A program made the translations under genes and the position numbers. A DNA stretch of 64,000 nt from Bacillus alkalicellulosilyticus (GTDB lineage Bacteria > Bacillota > Bacilli > Bacillales > Bacillaceae_F): positions 3,876,068-3,940,067 of the forward strand of contig NZ_KV917381.1 in the NCBI RefSeq assembly GCF_002019795.1, in the 5' to 3' direction. This document shows positions 17,663 to 25,459 of the stretch, in pieces; within the stretch, counting starts at the first letter, position 1; every line of letters starts with the position of its first letter. Under the pieces are notes generated by a model, which made no database searches, was not told the DNA's origin, and saw only the letters and a list, made by a program, of their open reading frames with translations.

Positions 17663-17691
17663 AATTAAATTTGTATCATACAAATTTAATT
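17663..17691. promoter_or_regulatory. perfect 29-bp palindrome, probable GntR operator
   Basis: Two arms AATTAAATTTGTAT and its reverse complement flank a single central C at 17677. It lies between the divergent kinase/GH4 operon and gntR, 45-64 bp from each start, and overlaps likely promoter elements (TTGTAT, then TATAAC at 17695, on the plus strand). The position and symmetry fit an operator for the adjacent GntR regulator controlling both directions. Confidence 0.8.
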
Positions 17692-17754
17692 TGTTATAAC
17701 AATAATAAAGGAACAACAGATAAATCGTCAACCGTAGGAAGTGAGGAATAATAG

Positions 17755-18480
17755 ATGTTTGAAAAAGAAGCGTCATTACAACACATCGTAAAAGAAGCGA
17801 TTGTTGAAAAAATAAAGCAAGGCATATATCAAATTGGTGATAAACTCCCACCTGAAATTGAACTATGTAAAATGTTTAATGTTAGTCGGACAACTGTCCG
17901 TTTGGCTCTCCAACAACTAACACTAGAAGGAAGAATATATCGAATTCAAGGAAGCGGTTCTTATGTTTCCGAACCAAAAATTACGCAATCACTTAGTTCT
18001 AGCGGTCTTGGGTTTGCGAATCAAATGCTAGAACAAGGCTATCAACCTAAAGTGGTAGTCATAGATTTACGAGTGATTCCAGCTGATTCTTCTCTTGCAG
18101 AAAAATTACAACTTAACGAAACGGATCCCCTAACTAAATTGACAAGAATTCGGTATGCAAATGAGATCCCTATTCAATATGAAACATCCTATATCCCATG
18201 GAAATTCGCACCAGGGTTAGTTGAAGAAAAAGAAGATTCCTTACACTCGTTATTTTCTCTCTTACAAACAAAATATAATATAAAAATCCATAAAACAGTA
18301 GAATCTCTTGAACCTATCATCCCTACAACACAATTATGTACACGACTACAAATGATAGAAGGAACCCCAGCGTTTCAACTTGAAACAACAACTTATAATC
18401 AAAACCAAGCTCCGATTGAGTACTCTGAAGCGATATTCCGAGGCGACCGCTCCAAATTCACAATCGAAAGGTATTATTAA
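17755..18480 (+). CDS. GntR/HutC family regulator with UTRA domain
   Basis: A 241-residue regulator with a winged-helix N-terminus (IYQIGDKLPPEIELCKMFNVSRTTVRLALQQL, written in part: ELCKMFNVSRTTVRLAL) and a C-terminal UTRA ligand-binding domain (PLTKLTRIRYANEIP, IEYSEAIFRGDR). HutC-type regulators sense phosphorylated sugars or amino-sugar compounds. It is divergent from the kinase/GH4 operon, with the palindrome at 17663-17691 between, so it most likely represses that operon and itself. GTGAGGA lies before the ATG. Four 168-bp tandem repeats follow directly after its stop codon. Confidence 0.88.
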   Translation: MFEKEASLQHIVKEAIVEKIKQGIYQIGDKLPPEIELCKMFNVSRTTVRLALQQLTLEGRIYRIQGSGSYVSEPKITQSLSSSGLGFANQMLEQGYQPKVVVIDLRVIPADSSLAEKLQLNETDPLTKLTRIRYANEIPIQYETSYIPWKFAPGLVEEKEDSLHSLFSLLQTKYNIKIHKTVESLEPIIPTTQLCTRLQMIEGTPAFQLETTTYNQNQAPIEYSEAIFRGDRSKFTIERYY

Positions 18481-18486
18481 AGTGTT

Positions 18487-19195
18487 AGACAAAAGGTTGG
18501 TTTTTACCTTTTGTTTAACACTTTAAGCGATGAGCGTAGCCACTGCCCTCTTTTAGAAGTCTTTTAATAAGTGTACTTCTTATTAATGGACGCGCAGTGT
18601 GCGAAGCCATCGCTCTTCTCAGAACATCCCCATACATGCTTTTTAAAAAGGGGAAGACAAAAGGTTGGTTTTTACCTTTTGTTTAACACTTTAAGCGATG
18701 AGCGTAGCCACTGCCCTCTTTTAGAAGTCTTTTAATAAGTGTACTTCTTATTAATGGACGCGCAGTGTGCGAAGCCATCGCTCTTCTCAGAACATCCCCA
18801 TACATGCTTTTTAAAAAGGGGAAGACAAAAGGTTGGTTTTTACCTTTTGTTTAACACTTTAAGCGATGAGCGTACCCACTGCCCTCTTTTAGAAGTCTTT
18901 TAATAAGTGCACTTCTTATTAATGGAAGCGCAGTGTGCGAAGCCATCGCTCTTCTCAGAACATCCCCATACATGCTTTTTAAAAAGGGGAAGACAAAAGG
19001 TTGGTTTTTACCTTTTGTTTAACACTTTAAGCGATGAGCGTACCCACTGCCCTCTTTTAAAAGTCTATTAATAAGTGCACTTCTTATTAATGGACGCGCA
19101 GTGTGCGAAGCCATCGCTCTTCTCAGAACATCCCCATACATGCTTTTTAAAAAGGGGAAGACAAAAGGTTGGTTTTTACCTTTTGTTTAACACTT
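18487..19195. repeat. 168-bp tandem repeat array, four units plus a partial fifth
   Basis: The unit starts AGACAAAAGGTTGG at 18487, 18655, 18823, 18991 and 19159, an exact 168-bp period; the fifth copy stops after about 37 bp. Each unit holds a terminator-like hairpin (GACAAAAGGT with ACCTTTTGT, extended by AGTGTT/AACACT) and a nested long hairpin of the family seen at 12041 and 13556: GCGATG/CATCGC, CACTGC/GCAGTG and TAATAAG/CTTATTA around TGTACTT. Units differ by only a few substitutions, so amplification is recent or homogenised. This explains the long gap between gntR and hmp. Confidence 0.92.
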
Positions 19196-19216
19196 TTGAA
19201 CAACACCATACAATCT

Positions 19217-19257
19217 AAAAAAACTTGTCAACCTTAGCACGGTCAACAAGCTTTTTT
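19217..19257 (-). terminator. terminator of hmp
   Basis: On the minus strand CTTGTTGACC pairs with GGTTGACAAG and is followed by a T-run, directly after the hmp stop codon. Confidence 0.8.
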
Positions 19258-19260
19258 ACA

Positions 19261-20493
19261 CTAGTTTTCAATTACACCTTTTGGTCCAAAGAATTCATAA
19301 TGGATTTGCTCTTTAGCTACACCTAAATTAACCAAAGCTTGGTAGGAAGCTTGCATAAATGGCGTTGGTCCACAAACATAAAACTCCGCATCATGATCTA
19401 GAATTACTGTAGACAACCATTCTTGGTCAATATACCCTTCCTGTTGATGCTTGTTTGCTTGTTTATCTTCGTCCGTTGGAGATTCCAAGCACAAATAATA
19501 GTTATAATTATCATTCCCCTCCACAGCCTCACGAACTTCCTGGTCAAAGGCTTGAAGTGAACCATTGATAGCCGCATGAATATAAGTAACGACTCGATTT
19601 GGTTCTTTCTGAGCTAATGTCTTTAACATACTCAAGAGCGGAGTTTGACCGACTCCCCCACTAATGAGCACGATAGGAAGCTCCGGTTCAGTTTGTAACA
19701 CAAAATCTCCTGCTGGCGCCGTGACTTCAAGGATATCTCCTTCTCTTACTGTATCATGAAGAAACTGTGACACGATTCCAGCTGGTTGATTTTGAGAACC
19801 ATCTTCGCGTTTTACACTAATTCGGTAATAAGGTTGGTTGGGATGGTCAGACAAACTGTATTGTCGAATGTGAGTATATTCTTCACCTTCAATAACAGCT
19901 TTAATTGAAATATACTGACCAGGCAAAAAGCTAGCAATCTCTTTTCCATCTTGCGGAGTTAGATAGAATGATGTAATGACTTCACTTTCTTTTTCTTTCT
20001 TAGAAACGATAAAATGACGAAACTCCTTCCAACCCCCTTTTGCTTGTTCTGCCTCGTCATACATTTCCTTTTCTACCGAAATAAATACATCTGCGATCAC
20101 CCCGTACGCTTCTCCCCACGCATGGATGATGTCGTCAGTTGCCGCTTCTCCTAGGACATCCTTTATCGCTAATAATAAATGTTCTCCTACTATTGGATAG
20201 TGCTCTGGCTTTATGTTTAAACTCCGGTGCTTATGTGCAATTTGTTTCACAACAGGCAATATAGCCTCTAGGTTATCAATATACTGCGCTGCTGCATAAA
20301 TGGAATTCGCTAAAGCTTGTGGCTGTTTTCCTTTCTTTTGGTTAGCATGATTAAAAATATGTAATAGTTCAGGATGATTCGAAAATAACATTTGATAAAA
20401 TCTTGTCGTAATTGCCTCACCATGCTCAGCTAGAACTGGAACTGTTGATTTAATAATTTCAATTGTGTCTTGATTAAGTGTTTTAGTGCCCAT
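19261..20493 (-). CDS. hmp: flavohemoprotein, nitric oxide dioxygenase
   Basis: A 410-residue flavohemoglobin that oxidises nitric oxide to nitrate. Domains run in order: globin (about 1-140, with the proximal histidine in QIAHKHRSL), FAD-binding domain (about 150-260, RQYSLSDHPN) and NAD-binding domain (VLISGGVGQTPLLSML, FYVCGPTPFMQ). The ATG at 20493 follows AAAGGGGAG; the longer frame adds 17 residues covering the operator region. It is divergent from nsrR with two NsrR-like boxes between, so it is expected to be induced by nitric oxide. Confidence 0.96.
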   Translation of the reverse strand: MGTKTLNQDTIEIIKSTVPVLAEHGEAITTRFYQMLFSNHPELLHIFNHANQKKGKQPQALANSIYAAAQYIDNLEAILPVVKQIAHKHRSLNIKPEHYPIVGEHLLLAIKDVLGEAATDDIIHAWGEAYGVIADVFISVEKEMYDEAEQAKGGWKEFRHFIVSKKEKESEVITSFYLTPQDGKEIASFLPGQYISIKAVIEGEEYTHIRQYSLSDHPNQPYYRISVKREDGSQNQPAGIVSQFLHDTVREGDILEVTAPAGDFVLQTEPELPIVLISGGVGQTPLLSMLKTLAQKEPNRVVTYIHAAINGSLQAFDQEVREAVEGNDNYNYYLCLESPTDEDKQANKHQQEGYIDQEWLSTVILDHDAEFYVCGPTPFMQASYQALVNLGVAKEQIHYEFFGPKGVIEN

Positions 20494-20514
20494 TCTCTTC
20501 TCCCCTTTAAACCT

Positions 20515-20533
20515 ATATTTAAAATACATCTTT
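20515..20533. promoter_or_regulatory. NsrR-like operator 1
   Basis: The minus strand reads AAAGATGTATTTTAAATAT, close to the NsrR half-site consensus AAGATGyATTT. It lies just before the hmp start, downstream of the probable hmp -10 box. Confidence 0.7.
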
Positions 20534-20562
20534 AATTTAAACATGATTCACTATTAAAAACA

Positions 20563-20582
20563 ATATTTTAAATACACCTTTT
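20563..20582. promoter_or_regulatory. NsrR-like operator 2
   Basis: The minus strand reads AAAAGGTGTATTTAAAATAT, a second near-match to the NsrR site. It touches the TTGTTT candidate -35 of hmp and the -35 region of nsrR (whose TATAAT is at 20598-20603), so it could control both genes. Confidence 0.65.
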
Positions 20583-20632
20583 AATAATATGGTACTATAT
20601 AATTAGTATTTTAAGAGATTGGAGAAGGAGCC

Positions 20633-21082
20633 ATGCAATTAACTACGTTTACCGACTATTCTCTTCGTGTTTTATTATATCTAGGGGCGCAACCTGAATC
20701 TAAACTTTCTAACATTAAAGAAATATCTCAAATATATAATATTTCTCAACATCATTTAAGCAAAGTTATTTTTGAATTAGGGAAAAGGGGGTTTGTTCAT
20801 TCTGTTCGCGGTAGAAATGGAGGGATAAAGTTAGCGAAGCCACCAAAAACAATAAACATTGGGACAGTCGTTCGTCAAACGGAAAATCTTGATATAGCGG
20901 AATGCTTTAACAAAGAGACAAATACCTGTATTATAAGTCCAGTTTGTGGATTACAACATATCCTACAAGCCGCATTATCAGCATATTTAGAAGTCCTTGA
21001 TCAGTATACACTTGAGGACATCATAAAAAACAAAAAGAGTCTTCAAGCTTTATTTCAACAAGGTTTGTCAAACGGGAGCTAG
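20633..21082 (+). CDS. nsrR: nitric-oxide-sensing Rrf2 regulator NsrR
   Basis: A 149-residue Rrf2-family repressor with an N-terminal winged helix (IKEISQIYNISQHHLSKVIFEL) and three cysteines at 91, 99 and 105 (ECFNKETNTCIISPVCGL) that hold the [4Fe-4S] cluster. Nitric oxide destroys the cluster and relieves repression. It is divergent from hmp, the classic target, with two operator-like boxes between. GGAGAAGGAG lies before the ATG. A 34-residue membrane peptide gene follows about 60 bp downstream. Confidence 0.93.
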   Translation: MQLTTFTDYSLRVLLYLGAQPESKLSNIKEISQIYNISQHHLSKVIFELGKRGFVHSVRGRNGGIKLAKPPKTINIGTVVRQTENLDIAECFNKETNTCIISPVCGLQHILQAALSAYLEVLDQYTLEDIIKNKKSLQALFQQGLSNGS

Positions 21083-21141
21083 CACGGTTCTAATTATTTC
21101 TTCATATGCTAAGGATAGGAGAAAGGAATTAAGGAGGGATG

Positions 21142-21246
21142 ATGGTGGAGCAAACCGATTTAAATTTCCTTTCAAAGACGTTTATGTTAGTGGGTTCGAT
21201 TTTCTTTTTAATTGGTTCCATTATTGCTTATAAAGAAGTCCTATAA
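21142..21246 (+). CDS. 34-residue single-pass membrane peptide
   Basis: A short ORF behind a very strong AAGGAGGG. It reads MVEQTDLNFLSKTF followed by a hydrophobic helix (MLVGSIFFLIGSIIAY) and KEVL. Start could be ATG 21142 or GTG 21145. The topology resembles small accessory subunits of respiratory complexes, but I do not recognise a family. It lies about 60 bp after nsrR on the same strand, so it may be in the nitric-oxide-responsive unit. Confidence 0.6.
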   Translation: MVEQTDLNFLSKTFMLVGSIFFLIGSIIAYKEVL

Positions 21247-21329
21247 TAAAAATAACCATAAATCGTTTAAAAAAAAGTGTGGTGTGGGAGCCGGTGCATT
21301 CTTTAATCCCAAGTTTTTTATTTAAATTA

Positions 21330-21362
21330 GACTTCTCACAAATAACGGTGAGAAGTCTTTTA
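21330..21362. terminator. bidirectional terminator
   Basis: GACTTCTCAC pairs with GTGAGAAGTC around a short loop, followed by TTTTAT. It closes the nsrR side on the plus strand and the Dabb gene on the minus strand. Confidence 0.8.
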
Positions 21363-21368
21363 TCGCTC

Positions 21369-21662
21369 TTAAATTTCAATATCAACTACGATACTATCCA
21401 TTCTGCCAATTTCTCGAATTTTAGCAGCCACAGCTTGATGATCTGGATTTGGTCCATAAGCTTCTAATGCAGCCTTGTTTTCAAATCGAACAGTTAAGAC
21501 CAACTGGTATCCTTGTCCTTTTTCAGAGAAATTAAGGCCTGCTTGTAGGTCTACAATTCCATCTAAATTTCCTTTTAACGCTTTAAATTGCTCAATAACC
21601 TCTTGTAATTGTTCTTCTGTTGTCGTGTCTGCAAACTTTACTAATACAATGTGATCGATCAT
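21369..21662 (-). CDS. Dabb (stress-responsive A/B barrel) protein
   Basis: A 97-residue dimeric alpha/beta barrel protein. The pattern MIDHIVLVKFADTTTEE at the start, LQAGLNFSEKGQGYQLVL in the middle and NPDHQAVAAKI near the end is the standard Dabb layout. Members include stress-induced proteins and some cyclases or decarboxylases; the specific role is unknown. The ribosome site GGAAGGG lies upstream. It is a single gene between terminator-bounded neighbours. Confidence 0.85.
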   Translation of the reverse strand: MIDHIVLVKFADTTTEEQLQEVIEQFKALKGNLDGIVDLQAGLNFSEKGQGYQLVLTVRFENKAALEAYGPNPDHQAVAAKIREIGRMDSIVVDIEI

Positions 21663-21766
21663 TTTTTTGCCTGCCCTTCCGCATACTGTAATATCTTTTT
21701 TTATAAAAATAAATAGACGTAATTATGATTATAGCAAAGCAGGAACATTTTTGGAAAGTAACACTA

Positions 21767-22303
21767 TCAGGATTTAAAATACAAATAAAGCAACCCATTA
21801 AGAGGCCGTTTAAATTTAGGTCCTTTAAATCCTCTTTTTAACAACTCTTTTCTCATGAACATCATCACGATTCCATGTCCGATGATTAGCACATTTGATT
21901 CTGTTTGCATGGCCTGGTCCAAGACTTTATTTATTCTATCAGTCAAATCCTTCTTTGTTTCGTTCTGTGATTTATGATTCATCAACCACGCTATCCGAAT
22001 AAATAGTAAGTGAATAAATAATGGCAACCTGATGTTATTTTGAAAGAATGGAAACAGCGGAACTTCCCTAAGTTCTTCCAAATAAATTATTTCTCCATCG
22101 TAAATCGTTTGGGCCGTTGTTTGGGCGCGGCTCAAATCACTAGAATAACAATAATGCCACTCACTTTCCCCAATATCAACCTCATTTACTTCAACCTCTG
22201 ACAGGTCATATTCATCTATCCATGTCATTAATTCTTTACCAGATATGAATCGATTTGGATATCCTCTTTTTACCTTAAAATGTCGAACTAAGCCAATGTT
22301 CAT
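21767..22303 (-). CDS. histidine phosphatase family protein
   Basis: A 178-residue member of the phosphoglycerate mutase-like superfamily. The N-terminal catalytic histidine is in LVRHFKV, where the usual RHG is RHF. SSDLSRAQTTAQTI and the second histidine in IIGHGIVMMFM complete the active site. The substrate is unknown; such proteins often dephosphorylate small phospho-compounds. GGAGG precedes the ATG at good spacing. A strong terminator follows mqo just upstream, so it has its own transcript. Confidence 0.8.
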   Translation of the reverse strand: MNIGLVRHFKVKRGYPNRFISGKELMTWIDEYDLSEVEVNEVDIGESEWHYCYSSDLSRAQTTAQTIYDGEIIYLEELREVPLFPFFQNNIRLPLFIHLLFIRIAWLMNHKSQNETKKDLTDRINKVLDQAMQTESNVLIIGHGIVMMFMRKELLKRGFKGPKFKRPLNGLLYLYFKS

Positions 22304-22352
22304 TTTGTACCTCCACGGTTCGTACTCTTATTAGCTATAGTAGTGGTTAGAG

Positions 22353-22399
22353 AAAAAGAATCTTTAATCAAGAGATACTAGATTAAAGATTCTTTTTTT
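22353..22399 (-). terminator. terminator of mqo
   Basis: AAAGAATCTTTAATC and its reverse complement form a 15-bp stem with T-runs on both sides, directly after the mqo stop codon. Confidence 0.85.
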
Positions 22400-22406
22400 T
22401 ATTCGA

Positions 22407-23909
22407 TTAATTCGTAATGAGTTCTTTTTCACATAATCCTAATGTCTCGGCAGAGGAAGCTTGAACTTCTTCAAGTAGTTCAGGGTTCGCCATAAGTGAT
22501 AAGCCGTAAGAAGGAATCATCTCTTTAATTTTTGGCTCCCACTCTACCATGTTTTCTGAGAAGCATCTAGCAATGACTTCAAGCATGACGTGAACGGCCG
22601 TAGAGGCTCCTGGAGAAGCACCTAGTAATGCCGCAATCGAACCATCAGCTGATGTAATGACTTCTGTTCCAAACTGAAGTGTACCTTTGCCACCCACTTC
22701 AGTATCTTTAATGACTTGTACACGCTGACCTGCTACTACTAAATCCCAATCCTCACTCTTAGCATTAGGAATAAAATCACGTAACTCATCCATACGCTGT
22801 TCTTTCGATAACATAACTTGCTGAATCAAATATTTTGTCAACGGCATATTTTTCGCCCCGGCAGCAAGCATCGTTAACACGTTGTGTGGTTTCACTGACG
22901 TGATTAAATCAAATACCGACCCGTATTTTAAAAACTTAGGTGTAAAGCCAGCAAACGGGCCAAATAATAAAGATTTCTCATTGTTAATATATCTCGTGTC
23001 AAGATGAGGAACGGACATTGGTGGAGCGCCGACTTTCGCTTTCCCATATACTTTAGCATGGTGTTGGGCTATAACCTCTGGGTTGTTACAAGCCATAAAC
23101 AGTCCACTCACTGGGAATCCGCCGATTTGTTTTCCTTCAGGTATTCCTGATTTTTGCAATAAGTGGATGCTTCCACCTCCGCCACCGATAAAAACAAACT
23201 TAGCCGTGTGACGCTCAATCTCACCGATAGTGTCATCATGAACTTTCACTTCCCATAAACCATCATCCGTCCGTTTAATGTCGGTAACCGTATGCTGGTA
23301 CTTCATTTGAACATTTTCACTCACCAAATGGTCAAACAACATATGAGTTAGCGCCCCAAAGTTAACATCTGTTCCTGCATCAATTTTTGTTGCAGCGATT
23401 GGTTCATTGGATTTACGCTCTTGCATAACAAGAGGCATCCACTCCATCAGCTTCTCAGGGTTGTCCGAGAATTCCATTTCTTTAAACAACGGATTGTTTG
23501 CCATTGCTTCAAAACGTTTCTTTAAAAACCTGACATTGTCTTCACCTTGTACCATACTCATATGCGGCAACGGCATGATAAAGTCTTGTGGATTTTTAAT
23601 TAATTTACTTTTTACAAGAAATGACCAGAACTGCAATGAGATTTGAAATTGCTCATTAACTGCGATTGCTTTACTAATATCTAGCGTGCCATCTGGTTTT
23701 TCAGCTGTATAGTTAAGTTCACAAAGTGCGGCATGTCCTGTTCCCGCATTATTCCATTCATTTGAGCTTTCTTCTCCTGCCTTTGCAAGCTTCTCAAATA
23801 CTGTAATTTGCATATCAGGTACTAACTGTTTCAAGAGTGTTCCTAACGTTGCACTCATGATGCCTGCTCCAATTAATATAACATCTGTTTTCTTTTCAAT
23901 GTTGTTCAT
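22407..23909 (-). CDS. mqo: malate:quinone oxidoreductase
   Basis: A 500-residue FAD enzyme that oxidises malate to oxaloacetate and passes electrons to menaquinone at the membrane. The dinucleotide motif [13 protein letters not shown] (here [14 protein letters not shown]) is at the N-terminus, and [35 protein letters not shown] and [16 protein letters not shown] are Mqo signatures. The ATG at 23909 matches the family start; an upstream TTG at 23918 behind GAGGAG is also possible. It stands alone between terminators. Its presence, with NDH-2 elsewhere in the window, points to a quinone-linked respiratory chain. Confidence 0.95.
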   Translation of the reverse strand: MNNIEKKTDVILIGAGIMSATLGTLLKQLVPDMQITVFEKLAKAGEESSNEWNNAGTGHAALCELNYTAEKPDGTLDISKAIAVNEQFQISLQFWSFLVKSKLIKNPQDFIMPLPHMSMVQGEDNVRFLKKRFEAMANNPLFKEMEFSDNPEKLMEWMPLVMQERKSNEPIAATKIDAGTDVNFGALTHMLFDHLVSENVQMKYQHTVTDIKRTDDGLWEVKVHDDTIGEIERHTAKFVFIGGGGGSIHLLQKSGIPEGKQIGGFPVSGLFMACNNPEVIAQHHAKVYGKAKVGAPPMSVPHLDTRYINNEKSLLFGPFAGFTPKFLKYGSVFDLITSVKPHNVLTMLAAGAKNMPLTKYLIQQVMLSKEQRMDELRDFIPNAKSEDWDLVVAGQRVQVIKDTEVGGKGTLQFGTEVITSADGSIAALLGASPGASTAVHVMLEVIARCFSENMVEWEPKIKEMIPSYGLSLMANPELLEEVQASSAETLGLCEKELITN

Positions 23910-24143
23910 TTTTACCAACCTTTTCTCCTCAAATTTGCAGAAAAGATGTAGTCCCTTGCCAATTTAGGCAAGAACAAATTCACACATTTTCTGTCTCACT
24001 TCAAACTTTATATTTATTTTGAATTATTAATAGATTCATATCTATACTATTATAAGATAAATTATTGTTTTTTTAAAGCTGGGAAAAAGTGAGATGCTTA
24101 GTAACATTGTAATATTCATTCAATTAAAAGCCAAAAAGAAGAC

Positions 24144-24182
24144 AAAAACACCAGGTAGTCGTGCATACACCTGGCGTTTTAA
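24144..24182 (-). terminator. terminator of the DUF3999/DUF2339 pair
   Basis: On the minus strand CGCCAGGTGT pairs with ACCTGGTG and runs into T residues. Confidence 0.8.
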
Positions 24183-24190
24183 TCTTTCCT

Positions 24191-25459
24191 TTATTCTTTC
24201 TTCCTCATTTTAACTAGCAAAAATGCAATTAACAATACAGAAATCATTCCAACAAGGATGTTAAAAATCAAACTCCAATTCCATTCCTTAGCTGTATTGA
24301 TGTCTTCTTCTCCACCAACTTTTTTGACTTGCTCGCCTAGTATCAAAAGATCTTGAGCTTCTTTTTCAATGTAGGTACGAAACTGTTCAATGTCGTAGTT
24401 CGGTTTTTGAGCATCTGGATTACCATAATGCAAATAAAATGGTCCGTTTCCATTGTCTTCAAAAACAAGCTTATCCACCGCATATTCGACGGATATTCCT
24501 TCTAATGGTAAGGAAGGATTGTCTTGATTTTGGATAACAATTGTAAGCTGTTTATCTGAAATGCTAGTGTTCGCCCATTCAATGCTCGTATTCGATAGTA
24601 ATGTTTCTTCTAACGTAAAGTTAAAAAACTCCGACGAACCATTTACGTTAATTCTCCTATTTCCATCTCCAAACACCTCATATGTTCTTTGGAAATTTCC
24701 CATTAATTCTAAATCAATTGATGTCAGTTTAAGTCGTTGTGGGTTTTCAATCGTGATTATCGTTTCCTGTTCTATCTCTTTTCTTTCATACTGCAAAGTA
24801 GTGCTTTTCTGAAATGCTTCCCAATTCAGTGTCTCCGCTAAGTACGATAATTGTAAATGACTTATCGATAACCTCTCTCCATTATCTAATAGACGCACGC
24901 GATAGTATTCATACTTATACGTTCGTGGAAAGCGTACATCCATTTTTTCAAGTGAGTCCGCACGATAGATATAGTCTGTCATTAGCTCTTCCCACTCATT
25001 ACCGTCATAGCTTCCATAAATAACTAGATGTTTCAAAAAATTTTCCTCTGGAACGTCTAATGAAATCCTATTTCCGTTAATATCCTCATTTTCACGAATT
25101 GGTTTGATGAAGAAATCAATGATGGTGTCATTTCCTTTTTGCACACTTGTCAGTTGCTCTGATTCATACGTTTGTATGTTTTTGTGATAGTCTGAAAAAC
25201 CATCCTGTAGAAAATAGGGTACTGCCTCTCCTCGGCTATCAACAATTCTCAGGTCATCTAATGACGTAGTTGCTTGTTCATACACGTCCTCAGTCAAAAA
25301 AAGTGATTTATAAGGATTCGATCCATCGGCTTGGATAGGAATGTGATACTTCCATTCTTCCCATTCACTTTCAGCTCCTGCTATAAGTGGAGTTACGATA
25401 CTCCATAACATGAACACAGGAATCAAATATATCAAATGTTTACATTTTTTCAGTAACAC
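24191..25459 (-). CDS. DUF3999-like exported membrane-anchored protein
   Basis: A 422-residue protein with a signal peptide (hydrophobic residues 8-25), a large beta-rich extracytoplasmic region and a C-terminal membrane helix (LIFNILVGMISVLLIAFLLV) with a KMRKKE tail. The early sequence WEEWKYHIPIQ and ESRGEAVPYFLQDG-like block (VDSRGEAVPYFLQ) match the DUF3999 pattern. It overlaps the upstream DUF2339 gene by 20 bp, so the two are coupled. DUF3999 and DUF2339 proteins are often encoded side by side; the shared function is unknown but an envelope role is likely. Confidence 0.75.
   Translation of the reverse strand: MLLKKCKHLIYLIPVFMLWSIVTPLIAGAESEWEEWKYHIPIQADGSNPYKSLFLTEDVYEQATTSLDDLRIVDSRGEAVPYFLQDGFSDYHKNIQTYESEQLTSVQKGNDTIIDFFIKPIRENEDINGNRISLDVPEENFLKHLVIYGSYDGNEWEELMTDYIYRADSLEKMDVRFPRTYKYEYYRVRLLDNGERLSISHLQLSYLAETLNWEAFQKSTTLQYERKEIEQETIITIENPQRLKLTSIDLELMGNFQRTYEVFGDGNRRINVNGSSEFFNFTLEETLLSNTSIEWANTSISDKQLTIVIQNQDNPSLPLEGISVEYAVDKLVFEDNGNGPFYLHYGNPDAQKPNYDIEQFRTYIEKEAQDLLILGEQVKKVGGEEDINTAKEWNWSLIFNILVGMISVLLIAFLLVKMRKKE

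Noticed and set aside
18487-19195. CRISPR array
   Set aside because: The repeated unit is 168 bp and units abut with no variable spacers; no cas genes are present.
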